A stretch of DNA of 64,000 bases. Source: JACRLV01 sp045863555. Its GTDB lineage: Bacteria; Planctomycetota; Phycisphaerae; UBA1845; Fen-1342. The notes beneath the pieces were generated by a model. That model made no database searches, was not told the DNA's origin, and saw only the letters and a program-made list of their open reading frames with translations. The position numbers were made by a program, and so were the translations under genes. The stretch is from positions 248,001 through 312,000 of the forward strand of contig BTUU01000004.1 of NCBI GenBank assembly GCA_045863555.1, given 5' to 3'. Below, in pieces: positions 53,613 to 62,198 of the stretch; within the stretch, counting starts at the first letter, position 1; each line of letters begins with the position of its first letter.

Positions 53613-54887
53613 TCAGCGGCGGCGCGGCCGCTTCATGCCCACGATGCCCAGCAGCGTCAGCGCCAGCGGCGAAAGCCCCAGCGGGCCGCAGCCCGGCGCG
53701 CAGTCGCCCAGCGCATCCGTCACGTCATCGATCGTGTCGTCCGTCGTGGTGGAGGTGCCCGCGAAGAGCAGGCTCACCGTGCCCGCCTCGCTGTTGGCGC
53801 TCACGAGGTCCAGCTTCCCGCTGCCGTCGAGGTCGCCCGCGGCGATCCCGGCCGGTCCGCCGTCGGCGTCGAACGACTTCGCCGCGTCAAACGTCCCGTC
53901 GCCGTTGCCCAGCAGCACGGAAACATCGTCTCCCTCGGCGTTCGCCGTGGCGATGTCCAGTTCGCCGTCGCCATCGAGGTCGAGCACGGCCAGCGCCGCC
54001 GGCCCGTTCCCGGCGTCGAAGTCGTTTGCCGAAAAAACGCCGGAACCGTTGTTGATCGCCACCGCCACGCTGTCCCCGACCGTGTTGCACGCGAGCAAGT
54101 CCAGGTCGCCGTCGCCGTCGATGTCCGCCGCCGCCAGCGCCGTCGGGTCATTGCCCACGTCGACGAACGTCGGCGTTGCCTCGAACGTTCCGTCGCCATT
54201 GCCTGCCACGATCGCGATCTGATTCTGCGCCAGCAGCACCGCCGCGAGATCCGCGTTGCCGTCGCCGTCGAAGTCCCCGATCGCCACGCCGCGCGGCTGC
54301 GTCCGTTCGCCCTCGATGCCGACGTCGATCGTCAGCGCCGCCGCGAACGCGCCGCCGTCGTCGCTCAGGAGCACGCTCAACGTGTCGTCCTGGTCGTTCG
54401 ACACCACGACATCGAGCCCGTTCGCCCCGTCGAGATCGCCCACCGCGATCGCCTGCGGCGCGTTGCCCACGGCAAACGCCGTGCCCGTGTCGAACGTTCC
54501 GAGGCCCTGCCCCAGGAAGAACGTCACGTTGTCCGAGCCCAGGATCACCGCCGCGATGTCTTGGTTCCCGTCTCCGTCAAAGTCCGCGACGGCCAGCGCC
54601 GTCGGCCGCACAAGCTTCGCCGAGTTGATCTGCACGGGCGGCGCGAACACCGCCCCCAGAACGTTGAACTGCACCGTCAGCGTGCCGTCATCCGCGGCCG
54701 CCGAGCCGCCCCGGTTGGCCGTCAGGATGTCCGCCTTCCCGTCACCGTTCAGATCAGCAACCACGATGGCGGCCGGATTCGGCCCCGTAGATACGTTGTC
54801 CGCGGACTTGTAGCTCACCTGGGCGTGGACCGTCACCGCTGCGCCTGCGATGCCCAGCGCGGGCGCGAGGATCATCCGATTCTTCAC
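53613..54887 (-). CDS. Secreted FG-GAP/VCBS-repeat protein with C-terminal anchor-like tail
   Basis: The 424-residue protein has a signal peptide (RMILAPALGIAGAAVTVHAQ) and then tandem FG-GAP/VCBS repeats, each with a calcium-site core such as VADLNGDGKADILTAN, VADFDGDGNQDIAAV, IGDFDGDGNADLAAV and LDLDGDGELDIATAN; about seven to eight copies suggest one beta-propeller. The C-terminus has 'CAPGCGPLGLSPLALTLLGI' then 'VGMKRPRRR': Cys-Gly motif, hydrophobic helix and basic end, like a surface-sorting tail (MYXO/PEP-CTERM-like). Start GTG 54887 is chosen because AAGGAG lies 6 nt upstream, though an ATG exists four codons later. Confidence 0.85.
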   Translation of the reverse strand: MKNRMILAPALGIAGAAVTVHAQVSYKSADNVSTGPNPAAIVVADLNGDGKADILTANRGGSAAADDGTLTVQFNVLGAVFAPPVQINSAKLVRPTALAVADFDGDGNQDIAAVILGSDNVTFFLGQGLGTFDTGTAFAVGNAPQAIAVGDLDGANGLDVVVSNDQDDTLSVLLSDDGGAFAAALTIDVGIEGERTQPRGVAIGDFDGDGNADLAAVLLAQNQIAIVAGNGDGTFEATPTFVDVGNDPTALAAADIDGDGDLDLLACNTVGDSVAVAINNGSGVFSANDFDAGNGPAALAVLDLDGDGELDIATANAEGDDVSVLLGNGDGTFDAAKSFDADGGPAGIAAGDLDGSGKLDLVSANSEAGTVSLLFAGTSTTTDDTIDDVTDALGDCAPGCGPLGLSPLALTLLGIVGMKRPRRR

Positions 54888-55039
54888 GAGGGTCTCCTTC
54901 GAAGTGCCGATATGCCGCATGCCCCGCGGCGACCCGCCGCGAGTGCCGAACACCCAAACCTCAAGCTTGGATGATCCCCACGCGGCCGCGCGCGGTCAAC
55001 CGCCCCGGCCCCGCCGCCCGCAATCGTCGCGCGACCGCC

Positions 55040-56662
55040 TCAGCAGCTCGTTCCGAAGGCCCCCAGGAGCTGCGCAAGGTCCTCCAGGTTTACGAAGCCG
55101 TCCCCGTTCGCATCACCGTCTGCGAACGTGTTTCCGCCCGTCCCGAAGTTCGACAGCAGAATCGCCAGGTCCGCGATCCCCACGGTCCCATCATTGTCCA
55201 GGTCACCGATGCGCAGTCCGTCATAAACGAAATGAACACTGCTCCGCCCACCGGATGCTCCCGGCGTACCCGCGCTGACGACCATCTGCCGCTCGTTGTT
55301 CATCGTGATCCAGCCGTTCATGCTCCCGAAGCTGCCGCCGATCGGCGTGGGCAGGCCCTGCTGCGCGAGCACCGTCACCTCGCCGTCCACGCTCGAGAGC
55401 ACCACCGCCTCGCGCTCGGTCAGGTTGGGAAAGCGGATATTCGTCCACAGCAGCACATTGCCGCAATCGTCGATCGCGCGCATCGGATTCCGGCACCACG
55501 CCAGGCCGAAGCACTCGCCGCCGCCGACCGGCTGGAAGAACGACAGCGCCGTGCGAAGGCTCCCCGGCTCGCCCGAGAACCAGCCGCCGGTGAAGCTTCC
55601 ATTGGCCAGGCGCACATCCGCGTAGAACGCGATCTTGCCGCTGTCCGTCAGGTTCGGGCCGGCGAGATCGACAAAGTTCCCACCGAGCGGCGTCGTATCC
55701 GTGTTGCGCGCCGCCCACTGGTGCGTCACGCCGTCCGAGAGAATCAGTCCGCGCTCCACGGGTCCGCCCGAAACGACGGCCGCAAACGCGATCTGGCCGA
55801 AGTTGTTGATCGCGGGGATCGGACCGATCGGGATCGACGTCCCGTCAACAAACCCGAACCACTCGCGATTTAGGAACGAGAAAACACCGCCGCCCGGCGC
55901 AGGATCGCCCAGCGCCGCGACCTTTGTGATGACGCCGCTCTCCCACTTGTAGAAATCCGCCTGAAACTCGCCCTGCCCCGGTCGCCGGCCGGCGAACACG
56001 ACCACGCGGCTGTTGTTCATCGAGCCGGGGCTGACGTTCTCAAACACGCCGCCCAGCGGGCTCGCATCGCCCAGCGCGACGACCTTGATGATGTCCTGCG
56101 TCGCCGCCCGATAGAGGAACAGCCCTCGCAGGGCAGACCCGCCGAAGACGTCGCAGTAGAAGAGTACGTCGCCGTTGTCATTGATAACCGGCGCGAACAC
56201 GGTGCCGTCGTAGAAGCCGCTGAACGTCCCGCCGATCGGCGACGCATCGCCGCAGCTTCCCGGGTTCGTCCCCCCGCCGCCGTCACCGCAGCCGCGGGCA
56301 ATCACCCGCAGCCCCGCCGGACCGGCCACGAACACCCCCTGGTTCCGCGTACTGCCGTTCACCCGCGAAATGAACGCAATCTCGCCCGCGTTATTGATCA
56401 CGGCCGGGTTCATGAACGCAAGCGTATTGAGCGTCCCGCCGCCGGGAACAGCCTGCGGCGTCCAGGCCATCGCGGCCCCCGAAAACGCATCCGGCGCATC
56501 GCAGCAACCATCGCCACGCGGCCGCACCCAGTCATCCCCCACCCACGCAGCCGAAGCCCGGGCGGGAATGAGCGTGTGCTCGTCCATCTTGAGATAGGGC
56601 CCGTCCGCGGCGGCAACTTCAAAGGCCGCGATCAACGTCAGGAGTGCTGTCATCCGAATCAT
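55040..56662 (-). CDS. Secreted NxxGxxAF-repeat protein with dockerin-like C-terminus
   Basis: The 540-residue protein has a signal peptide (MTALLTLIAAFEVAAA). Several repeats follow the NxxGxxAF pattern: INNAGEIAFISRVNG, INDNGDVLFYCDVFG, MNNSRVVVFAGRRPG, INNFGQIAFAAVVSG, LTDSGKIAFYADV and IDDCGNVLLWTNI, known from choice-of-anchor tandem-repeat proteins; they probably build a propeller. The last 55 residues are an EF-hand pair (GDLDNDGTVGIADLAILLSN and GDANGDGFVNLEDLAQLLGA) ending FGTSC. Start ATG 56662 has AGGGG about 7 nt upstream; ATG 56752 would overlap the next gene. The molecular target is unknown. Confidence 0.83.
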   Translation of the reverse strand: MIRMTALLTLIAAFEVAAADGPYLKMDEHTLIPARASAAWVGDDWVRPRGDGCCDAPDAFSGAAMAWTPQAVPGGGTLNTLAFMNPAVINNAGEIAFISRVNGSTRNQGVFVAGPAGLRVIARGCGDGGGGTNPGSCGDASPIGGTFSGFYDGTVFAPVINDNGDVLFYCDVFGGSALRGLFLYRAATQDIIKVVALGDASPLGGVFENVSPGSMNNSRVVVFAGRRPGQGEFQADFYKWESGVITKVAALGDPAPGGGVFSFLNREWFGFVDGTSIPIGPIPAINNFGQIAFAAVVSGGPVERGLILSDGVTHQWAARNTDTTPLGGNFVDLAGPNLTDSGKIAFYADVRLANGSFTGGWFSGEPGSLRTALSFFQPVGGGECFGLAWCRNPMRAIDDCGNVLLWTNIRFPNLTEREAVVLSSVDGEVTVLAQQGLPTPIGGSFGSMNGWITMNNERQMVVSAGTPGASGGRSSVHFVYDGLRIGDLDNDGTVGIADLAILLSNFGTGGNTFADGDANGDGFVNLEDLAQLLGAFGTSC

Positions 56663-56748
56663 CGCGTTTCCCCTTTCGCGAGCGTGTGACTGCGTGACGC
56701 CGGTTTCCAGCCGGCGTCGGCGTGCCGGAACCTCTACTCCGGTTCCGA

Positions 56749-57423
56749 TCAACGGTCATCGTACCGCGCCGCTCGCTGGCTCGGCCGACTCGTCGGCGGC
56801 CCCCAGACGTAGAAGAGATCATCCTGAAACTTCTCCAGGTCAAACGCCGTGATCGGGTTCCCCGACGGGTCAAAATAGCTCGCCTCTCCGATCTGGCGGC
56901 CCGCGTCGTATTCCGCGACCATCCGCACGGCCCCTGACGGGTAATACTCGACCGCCATCCCGCTCCGCGCCCCGTCGACGAAGTCGATCTCCGCCCGCAC
57001 AAGCCCGTCCCGGTCGTAATACCGGAAGTGGCCATGCGACTTGCCATCCTTCGAGAAACCCTCGCAGTATCGAAGCGGCTCGGTGTAATACGACGTGAAC
57101 CTCGAAATCCCATTCGACCCGGCGACGCTCGATTCACTCATCAGATGCCCGGTGGAGTCCCACATCCGCGCCCGCCCGGTCTTCCTCGACCCCTCCATCT
57201 CGATCTGCGTCAGCACCTCCCCCGCGGGATACCACGTCGTCCCCCACCGCACGCGATCCTCCATCGGCGTCGGCGTAAGCGACTCAAGCGTCCCGTCGGC
57301 GAAGTAATCCACTTCGTAATACGCCGCCCCGCCGAACAACCGGCCAACCCAGAAACCGACGGCGAGGCAGACGACGCCGACGCCGGCCGCGATCAACGTC
57401 GGGCGGTGAAGCAGAATGGACAC
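56749..57423 (-). CDS. Membrane-anchored MORN-like (YwqK-type) repeat protein
   Basis: The 224-residue protein has one N-terminal helix (LIAAGVGVVCLAVGFWVGRLF) and then repeats of about 22 residues of the MORN/YwqK style: YFADGTLESL, WYPAGEVLTQIEMEGSRKTG, MWDSTGHLMSES, YYDRDGLVRAEIDFVDGARS and YYPSGAVRMVAEYDAGRQIG. YwqK-like proteins are reported as antitoxin-like immunity factors, but here no toxin is adjacent, so the role is unclear. It lies upstream of the NxxGxxAF gene and may be co-transcribed with it (86 nt to the ATG at 56662). It is divergent from purF. Confidence 0.7.
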   Translation of the reverse strand: MSILLHRPTLIAAGVGVVCLAVGFWVGRLFGGAAYYEVDYFADGTLESLTPTPMEDRVRWGTTWYPAGEVLTQIEMEGSRKTGRARMWDSTGHLMSESSVAGSNGISRFTSYYTEPLRYCEGFSKDGKSHGHFRYYDRDGLVRAEIDFVDGARSGMAVEYYPSGAVRMVAEYDAGRQIGEASYFDPSGNPITAFDLEKFQDDLFYVWGPPTSRPSQRAARYDDR

Positions 57424-57609
57424 CCCAGCCTCCGCTCAATTCCGGAACAGCGATCCCAGATGGACCGCTTCATCAGGCATCGTAACACGCCTGTCCCCAA
57501 CCCCCTCCCGCGCTTGCGCCCCCCCTTTCCGCTAAACTCATGCTTTGGGCTCGCGGGCCGCGGGAGAGTCCCCCGTCCAGCCGCCCCCCGGCGAACCGCA
57601 GGATCACGT

Positions 57610-59055
57610 GTGACCTCAATCCGCCACTATTGCGGCCTCTTCGGCATCGTAAACCACCCCGACGCCGCCGAGTTCACCTTCTACGGCCTCTACGCCCAGC
57701 AGCACCGCGGCCAGGAAGCCGCGGGCATCTGCACGACCGACGGCAAGACCATCATCCGCCGCGCCGGCATGGGCCTCGTCACCGACGCCATCCACGACCA
57801 GGACCTCCTCGACCTCAAGGCCAACATCGCCATCGGCCACGTCCGCTACAGCACCACCGGCTCCTGCAGCCAGTCCAACGCCCAGCCGCTGCTCGTCACC
57901 GCGGCCATGGGACAGGTCGCCATCGCCCACAACGGAAATCTCGTCAACGCCTCGCAGATCCGCGCAGAATACGAGGAAAGCGGGCACATCTTCTCCACGA
58001 CCTCGGACACCGAGGTCATCCTCCACATGCTCGCCGACGAATCCCGCCGCCAGCAGCCCGACCCCCTCGCGGCCGTGATGCGCCGGCTCAGCGGCTCGTT
58101 CTCCCTGCTGCTGCTTTACCCTGACCGCATCGAGGCCGTCCGCGACTCGACCGGCAACCGCCCGCTCGCCCTCGGCCGCAAGGACGGCGCGTGGATCGTC
58201 GCGAGCGAGACCTGCGCCCTCGACATCGTGCAGGCCGAGTATGTCCGCGACGTCGAGCCCGGCGAGATCGTCACGATGCGCGTCGACGGCATCAGCTCGC
58301 GCCGCTTCGCGCCTAAAACCGCCAAAAAAGCACACTGCATCTTCGAACTGGTCTATTTCGCCGACCCATCGAGCCACGTCTTCGGCGAAAATGTCCACGC
58401 CGTCCGAAAAGCCTTCGGCGCGGCCATGGCCCGCGAGGCCCCGGTCGACGCCGACCTCGTCATCGCGATTCCGAATTGCGCCCGCTGCGCCGCCCTCGGC
58501 TATCACGAGGAATCCGGCATCCCCATCGGCCGCGGCTTTACGACCAATCACTACGTCGGCCGCTCGTTCATCCAGCCGACGCAGGCGATCCGCGACCTCA
58601 CCGTCCGGCTGAAGCTGAACCCGATCCGCAGCAGCGTCGAGGGCAAGCGGCTCATCGTCGTCGAGGACTCGGTCGTCCGCGGCACAACCACGCGGGCGAA
58701 GGTGCAGTCGCTGCGCGAGGCCGGCGCGAAGGAAATCCACCTCCGCGCCGCCAGCCCGCCGATCCGCCACCCCTGCTACTACGGCATCGACTTCCCCAGC
58801 CGCGGCGAACTCATCGCCAACCAGCGCACGATCGAGCAGATCCGCGACTACCTCGGCGTCGACTCGCTCGCGTACCTGTCGCTCGACGGCATGCTCGCCG
58901 CCGTCGCCGAGCACCGCGGCGACTACTGCACGGCCTGCTTCAGCGGCGACTACCCGATTCCGGTAAACGACGCATTCGACAAGAACCAGTTCGAAAACGG
59001 CCGCGTGCGCCTCGCGCAGGCGGTGCCGGCGCTGAAGCATCACTCGCCGGCGTAG
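57610..59055 (+). CDS. purF: Amidophosphoribosyltransferase, Fe-S/propeptide type
   Basis: The 481-residue enzyme performs the first step of purine synthesis, making phosphoribosylamine from PRPP and glutamine. The predicted leader VTSIRHY is seven residues long and would be removed to expose Cys8 (CGLFGIV) as the N-terminal nucleophile. The glutaminase domain has YAQQHRGQEAAGI and VRYSTTGS; the PRPP loop is LIVVEDSVVRGTTTRAK. Cysteines for an iron-sulfur cluster are present (HCIFELVYF, HPCYYGIDF, YCTACFSGDYP), as in Bacillus PurF. Start GTG 57610 is a best guess; the frame upstream is open but not family-like. Confidence 0.94.
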   Translation: MTSIRHYCGLFGIVNHPDAAEFTFYGLYAQQHRGQEAAGICTTDGKTIIRRAGMGLVTDAIHDQDLLDLKANIAIGHVRYSTTGSCSQSNAQPLLVTAAMGQVAIAHNGNLVNASQIRAEYEESGHIFSTTSDTEVILHMLADESRRQQPDPLAAVMRRLSGSFSLLLLYPDRIEAVRDSTGNRPLALGRKDGAWIVASETCALDIVQAEYVRDVEPGEIVTMRVDGISSRRFAPKTAKKAHCIFELVYFADPSSHVFGENVHAVRKAFGAAMAREAPVDADLVIAIPNCARCAALGYHEESGIPIGRGFTTNHYVGRSFIQPTQAIRDLTVRLKLNPIRSSVEGKRLIVVEDSVVRGTTTRAKVQSLREAGAKEIHLRAASPPIRHPCYYGIDFPSRGELIANQRTIEQIRDYLGVDSLAYLSLDGMLAAVAEHRGDYCTACFSGDYPIPVNDAFDKNQFENGRVRLAQAVPALKHHSPA

Positions 59056-59244
59056 CGGTTTTGGGTTCGCAGTTACCGGCAGTAAGTCTCTGCGCGATCC
59101 AAAATCCGAGCCCGCTGCGCTAGCAAGGGCGAGTCCCCGCCGCCACGAAACCGACGCATGTGAACCCGCTGATGTGAGTTCCGCTGCCGCGGGGGCGAGA
59201 GTTTTTCTCGCACCTCGTCTGCGGCGATCCCTTCCCGCTCGCCG

Positions 59245-60021
59245 TCAACTTCGTCGAAGTTCTCCGATTACCCGATCAATCTCCCGCCGCGCCCGCACCA
59301 GCGCCGTCAGCGGCCGGAGCGCACTGGCAAAGAGCGCGACGAGCAGGAGTCGCACGACACACTCATCCAGTACGTATCGCGATAACCACGATTCATCCCA
59401 GTAGCGAGGCCAACCGAACTCGATGACCGCGCCGATGAACTGATAAACCGCGAAGAAGCCCGCCATGACAAACCCGGCGGCGAGCCCTGCCGCCGCCAGC
59501 TTCCGCCCAACGATCGCCATCGAAACGCATAACAGCAGCGTCACGCCCCCGTTCAGCGCCAACAACGCCGTAAAATCCACCATGAATGGAACACGCAGCG
59601 CCGCGACGAGCACAGCGACCAGCACCAGGACTCCAATCGTCCGCATGCTGACCCACGGTCCGAACAGCGCCAGCCCGAGGCTGAGATAGATCGGGATCAG
59701 GCCGAAAAACACATACGACAACCCAAGCACCACGACGCCCGCCGGGCTGTACGGGTCCAGCCACTGAATTGCGTGCCCCGCGACGATCGCGGCGTCACAG
59801 CCGATTCCCGCCAGCACCGATCGCTGAATCACCCGGAGGCACTGCACATCCGCGAAGAGCAACCGGGCAGGATCCAGCGTCTCCGCAACCGGAAGCCGAC
59901 ACGCCGAACACGCCTCGACAACCTCGGGCCCGAGCGGCTCTCCGCACCGCGTGCACCGCAGCACCGCCGCCCGGAGCAGCGCCAACTTCGCCGCCTCGTC
60001 GAGAACCAGCGGCCGCGGCAT
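59245..60021 (-). CDS. Multi-pass membrane protein with N-terminal zinc ribbon
   Basis: The 258-residue protein has a cytoplasmic N-terminal domain with two Cys pairs, LRCTRCGEPLGPEVVEACSAC, probably a zinc ribbon. It is followed by six membrane helices (PAGVVVLGLSYVFFGLIPIY, SLGLALFGPWVSM, GVLVLVAVLVAALRVPFMV, LALNGGVTLLLCVSMAIVG, AAAGLAAGFVMAGFFAVYQF, LLLVALFASALRPLTAL) and a basic end. No family is recognised. ATG 60021 (MPRPLVLDEA) is preferred to 60087, whose lead is unlikely to be coding. The 189-nt gap to purF and the 267-nt gap to the DUF433 gene hold nothing recognisable. Confidence 0.62.
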   Translation of the reverse strand: MPRPLVLDEAAKLALLRAAVLRCTRCGEPLGPEVVEACSACRLPVAETLDPARLLFADVQCLRVIQRSVLAGIGCDAAIVAGHAIQWLDPYSPAGVVVLGLSYVFFGLIPIYLSLGLALFGPWVSMRTIGVLVLVAVLVAALRVPFMVDFTALLALNGGVTLLLCVSMAIVGRKLAAAGLAAGFVMAGFFAVYQFIGAVIEFGWPRYWDESWLSRYVLDECVVRLLLVALFASALRPLTALVRARREIDRVIGELRRS

Positions 60022-60288
60022 AAGTCGCGCGGAAAATCGCACCGTCAATCTCCAACACCGCACAACCCGACTGATTCCTGATACCAAGTGGTGGCTGGCG
60101 GGTTGCGGCGATCGACCGCGTGGTAGACGAAAACAAAACTTCGGAGCCCGCTACTAACAGGAGTTCACGTGTGGAAAACCGCCTCAACCGTTGAACATAA
60201 GCTCGTGCCATGAACAGCGGAATCCGCCGAGTCCCACAGCAAACCCGCGACCGGCTGACGGTATACTCTCATTGATCAGGAGCCGTCG

Positions 60289-60615
60289 ATGAGCACCGCA
60301 GAACTCGAGCAACATCTCGCCGGGCTGACTCGCGCGGAAAAAGCGCGCCTCCTGCAAGCACTCGTCCGCGACCTGGGCGATTCATTCCCCGGAATCGACT
60401 CGCGCCCTGACGTTTGCGGATCGGAACCCTGCATCGTGCGCACCCGCATCCCGGTCTGGGTGCTCGAATCGCTGCGCCGTCAGGGCGTGACCGAGGCGCA
60501 GATCCTTACCAGCTACCCCTCGCTCCGCTCCGAAGACCTGGTCGAAGCGTGGGCTTTCGTCCGGGCTCACCGCGCCGAGATCGACCGGCAGATCGCTGAC
60601 AACGAGGCCGCGTAG
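60289..60615 (+). CDS. DUF433-family antitoxin
   Basis: The 108-residue protein has a helical lead (AELEQHLAGLTRAEKARLLQ) followed by the DUF433 core: SRPDVCGSEPCIVRTRIPVW, VLESLRRQGVTEAQILTSYP, SLRSEDLVEAWAFVRAHRAE. DUF433 proteins commonly accompany DUF5615/PIN-like toxins and probably bind DNA to regulate themselves. The stop (TAG, 60613-60615) is 1 nt before the GTG start of the toxin. No ribosome site is obvious at the ATG. Confidence 0.88.
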   Translation: MSTAELEQHLAGLTRAEKARLLQALVRDLGDSFPGIDSRPDVCGSEPCIVRTRIPVWVLESLRRQGVTEAQILTSYPSLRSEDLVEAWAFVRAHRAEIDRQIADNEAA

Positions 60616-60616
60616 C

Positions 60617-60955
60617 GTGGCTCGACTCTACGCGAACGAGAACTTCCCCTTCCCGGCGGTTGAGGAACTGCGCCGGCTCGGTCACGATGTGCTGACAATC
60701 CATGAGACCGGTCGTGCAAATCAGGCAATGCCGGATATCGAAGTACTCCGCTTCGCGGCCACGGAACGGCGCACGCTGCTGACGTTGAACCGGCGACATT
60801 TCATTCGGCTGCACGAGGAATTTCCCGATCACGCCGGCATCGTGGTCTGCTCGGTCGACGCCGACTTCGTCGGGCAGGCTCGTCGCATCGATGCCGCCAT
60901 ATCCAATGAAGCAGCCCTCAAGGGGATGCTCCTCCGGGTAAACCGCGCCGGATAG
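60617..60955 (+). CDS. DUF5615/PIN-like toxin
   Basis: The 112-residue protein has the Mut7-C/DUF5615 PIN-like layout: LYANENFPFPAVEELRRLGH with the first acidic residues, 'DVLTIHETGRANQAMPDIEV', then 'TLLTLNRRHFIRLHEEFPDH' and 'AGIVVCSVDADFVGQARRI'. Acidic residues equivalent to a PIN nuclease site are spread as usual in this family (the N-terminal Glu, then the Asp of MPDIEV), suggesting an RNase. The start is GTG, 1 nt after the DUF433 stop, so it is translationally coupled. Confidence 0.87.
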   Translation: MARLYANENFPFPAVEELRRLGHDVLTIHETGRANQAMPDIEVLRFAATERRTLLTLNRRHFIRLHEEFPDHAGIVVCSVDADFVGQARRIDAAISNEAALKGMLLRVNRAG

Positions 60956-60979
60956 GTCAACGATCGCATTCAACGCATC

Positions 60980-61007
60980 TTGACAGATCATTTCTGTTGC
61001 GTACACT
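60980..61007 (+). promoter_or_regulatory. Strong promoter of the recombinase-like gene
   Basis: A perfect TTGACA (60980-60985) is 16 nt from TACACT (61002-61007, four of six). The predicted transcription start, about 61014, lies 25 nt before the ATG at 61039. An overlapping inverted repeat suggests control. Confidence 0.55.
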
Positions 61008-61017
61008 TGAACGCAAC
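60996..61017. promoter_or_regulatory. Operator-like inverted repeat over the -10 box
   Basis: GTTGCGT (60996-61002) and ACGCAAC (61011-61017) are perfect 7-bp arms with an 8-nt spacer. The repeat covers the -10 region and the expected transcription start, a classic position for a repressor. The regulator could be the encoded protein or the adjacent DUF433 protein. Confidence 0.5.
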
Positions 61018-61038
61018 ATAGATGATCGGAGATGATGC

Positions 61039-61740
61039 ATGACGAAGGCTCCCTGGACGCTTACCCGAGAATTGTTCCTCTCCGTCGACGAGACCGACCG
61101 CCTCCTCGCCTTCGTCCGCCGACGCGACGCGGAAGCAGCGGAACCCGAAAAGGCCGCCAGCTTCGTCGACCGCGTCATCATCGAATCGCTGCTCCTGAGC
61201 GGCCTGCGATGCTCCGAGTTCTGCCGCCTCCAGCTCGCCGACTCCCCGCCAAAACTCGCAAGCCCCGCCTTCGAGGTCCGCGGCGGCGAGGAGTCCCGCC
61301 GAACGGTCGTGCTCCCCCGGTCGATCGCCGAACTGCTCACCGACTACGTCCGCGACGTCCGCCCCGCCCTCGCCGAGCGCGGCTGCACCGCCCTGATCGT
61401 CAACGAGCGCGGCCGCCCCTACGAACGCACCGGCCTCTACCGCCGCGTCGTCGCGATCCTCACGGCCGCCGGCCTCGCCGCGAAGGCCAAGGTCCAGCTC
61501 CTGCGGCACACCTACGGCTACCTCGCGTACCTGCGCACCGGCGGCAACCTGCTCTTCGTCCAGCGTCAGCTCGGCCACGCCCACCCGATGATCACCAGCG
61601 TCTACGCCCAGTTCGTCGAAGAAGACTACGCCGCACTCGCCGACCGCGTGGCCGGCGAGGCCGTGCAGCGCAAGCCCAGGGGAGGCCAACCCCGACAGGT
61701 CCCGGTCAAGCCAAAACGCGCACGAACTCGGACCCCGTAG
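61039..61740 (+). CDS. Truncated tyrosine-recombinase-like protein
   Basis: The 233-residue protein corresponds to a catalytic domain plus a short helical lead; the N-terminal SAM-like core-binding domain of full integrases is missing. It keeps the first Arg (SGLRCSE, Arg57), Arg156 and His157 (QLLRHTYGYLAYL), His180 (QLGHAHPMIT) and Tyr189 (SVYAQF). The catalytic His before Arg156 is Gln153, and the beta-hairpin Lys appears as Gly/Glu (RGGEESRRTVVLP). The tail is basic, Arg/Lys/Pro-rich (GGQPRQVPVKPKRARTRTP). It may bind DNA without full recombination. The ACP pair starts 71 nt downstream on the same strand. Confidence 0.85.
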   Translation: MTKAPWTLTRELFLSVDETDRLLAFVRRRDAEAAEPEKAASFVDRVIIESLLLSGLRCSEFCRLQLADSPPKLASPAFEVRGGEESRRTVVLPRSIAELLTDYVRDVRPALAERGCTALIVNERGRPYERTGLYRRVVAILTAAGLAAKAKVQLLRHTYGYLAYLRTGGNLLFVQRQLGHAHPMITSVYAQFVEEDYAALADRVAGEAVQRKPRGGQPRQVPVKPKRARTRTP

Positions 61741-61811
61741 CGTAAGCACGACTCCCCCAACCTCGGAGCAGAACCGCCGCCGCGGCTCGTTTCGCAAAAA
61801 AGGAGAACCAG

Positions 61812-62198
61812 ATGCCCACCGCAACCATCGCCGAAGTTGTCCGCGACCAGATCTGCGACGTCCTCTGCGTCGAACCCGACGCCGCCACGCCCGACGCCCG
61901 CTGGTTCGAAGACCTCGACGGCGAGTCCATCGACCTGCTCGATCTCGGTTTCCGCCTCGGCAAGATCTACGGCCGGCCAATCGAAATCGGCCGCCAGCTC
62001 AGCGGCGAAATCAACACCGATACCCGCGGCGTGGTGAGCATCGCCTTTCTTGAAAAGCTCGCCGCCGACTTTCCGTTCCTGCCACTGGGACGGCTGCCCG
62101 CGGAACCAAACGCCGAAGACCTCAAGCAACTTCTGACCGTCGACGTGATCACGCGGTTCGTGGAGATGCAGGTAAACCAACCGGCGGCGACGTCATGA
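61812..62198 (+). CDS. Large acyl-carrier-protein-like protein 1
   Basis: The 128-residue protein begins with an ACP-type helical bundle: ATIAEVVRDQICDVLCVEPD, then WFEDLDGESIDLLDLGFRLG, in which Ser39 is where 4'-phosphopantetheine would attach; the usual Asp before it is Glu. A second half (GRPIEIGRQLSGEI, FPFLPLGRLPAEPN, DLKQLLTVDVITRFVEMQV) is an extension not present in FabD/FabF-type ACPs of about 80 residues. AAGGAG lies 7 nt before the ATG. The stop overlaps the next gene by 4 nt (ATGA). Its acyl substrate and partner enzymes are unknown. Confidence 0.75.
   Translation: MPTATIAEVVRDQICDVLCVEPDAATPDARWFEDLDGESIDLLDLGFRLGKIYGRPIEIGRQLSGEINTDTRGVVSIAFLEKLAADFPFLPLGRLPAEPNAEDLKQLLTVDVITRFVEMQVNQPAATS

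Noticed and set aside
60088..60288. Possible small RNA or tRNA in the gap before the DUF433 gene
   Set aside because: No cloverleaf, no GTTCRA T-loop motif and no strong promoter-terminator pair were visible.
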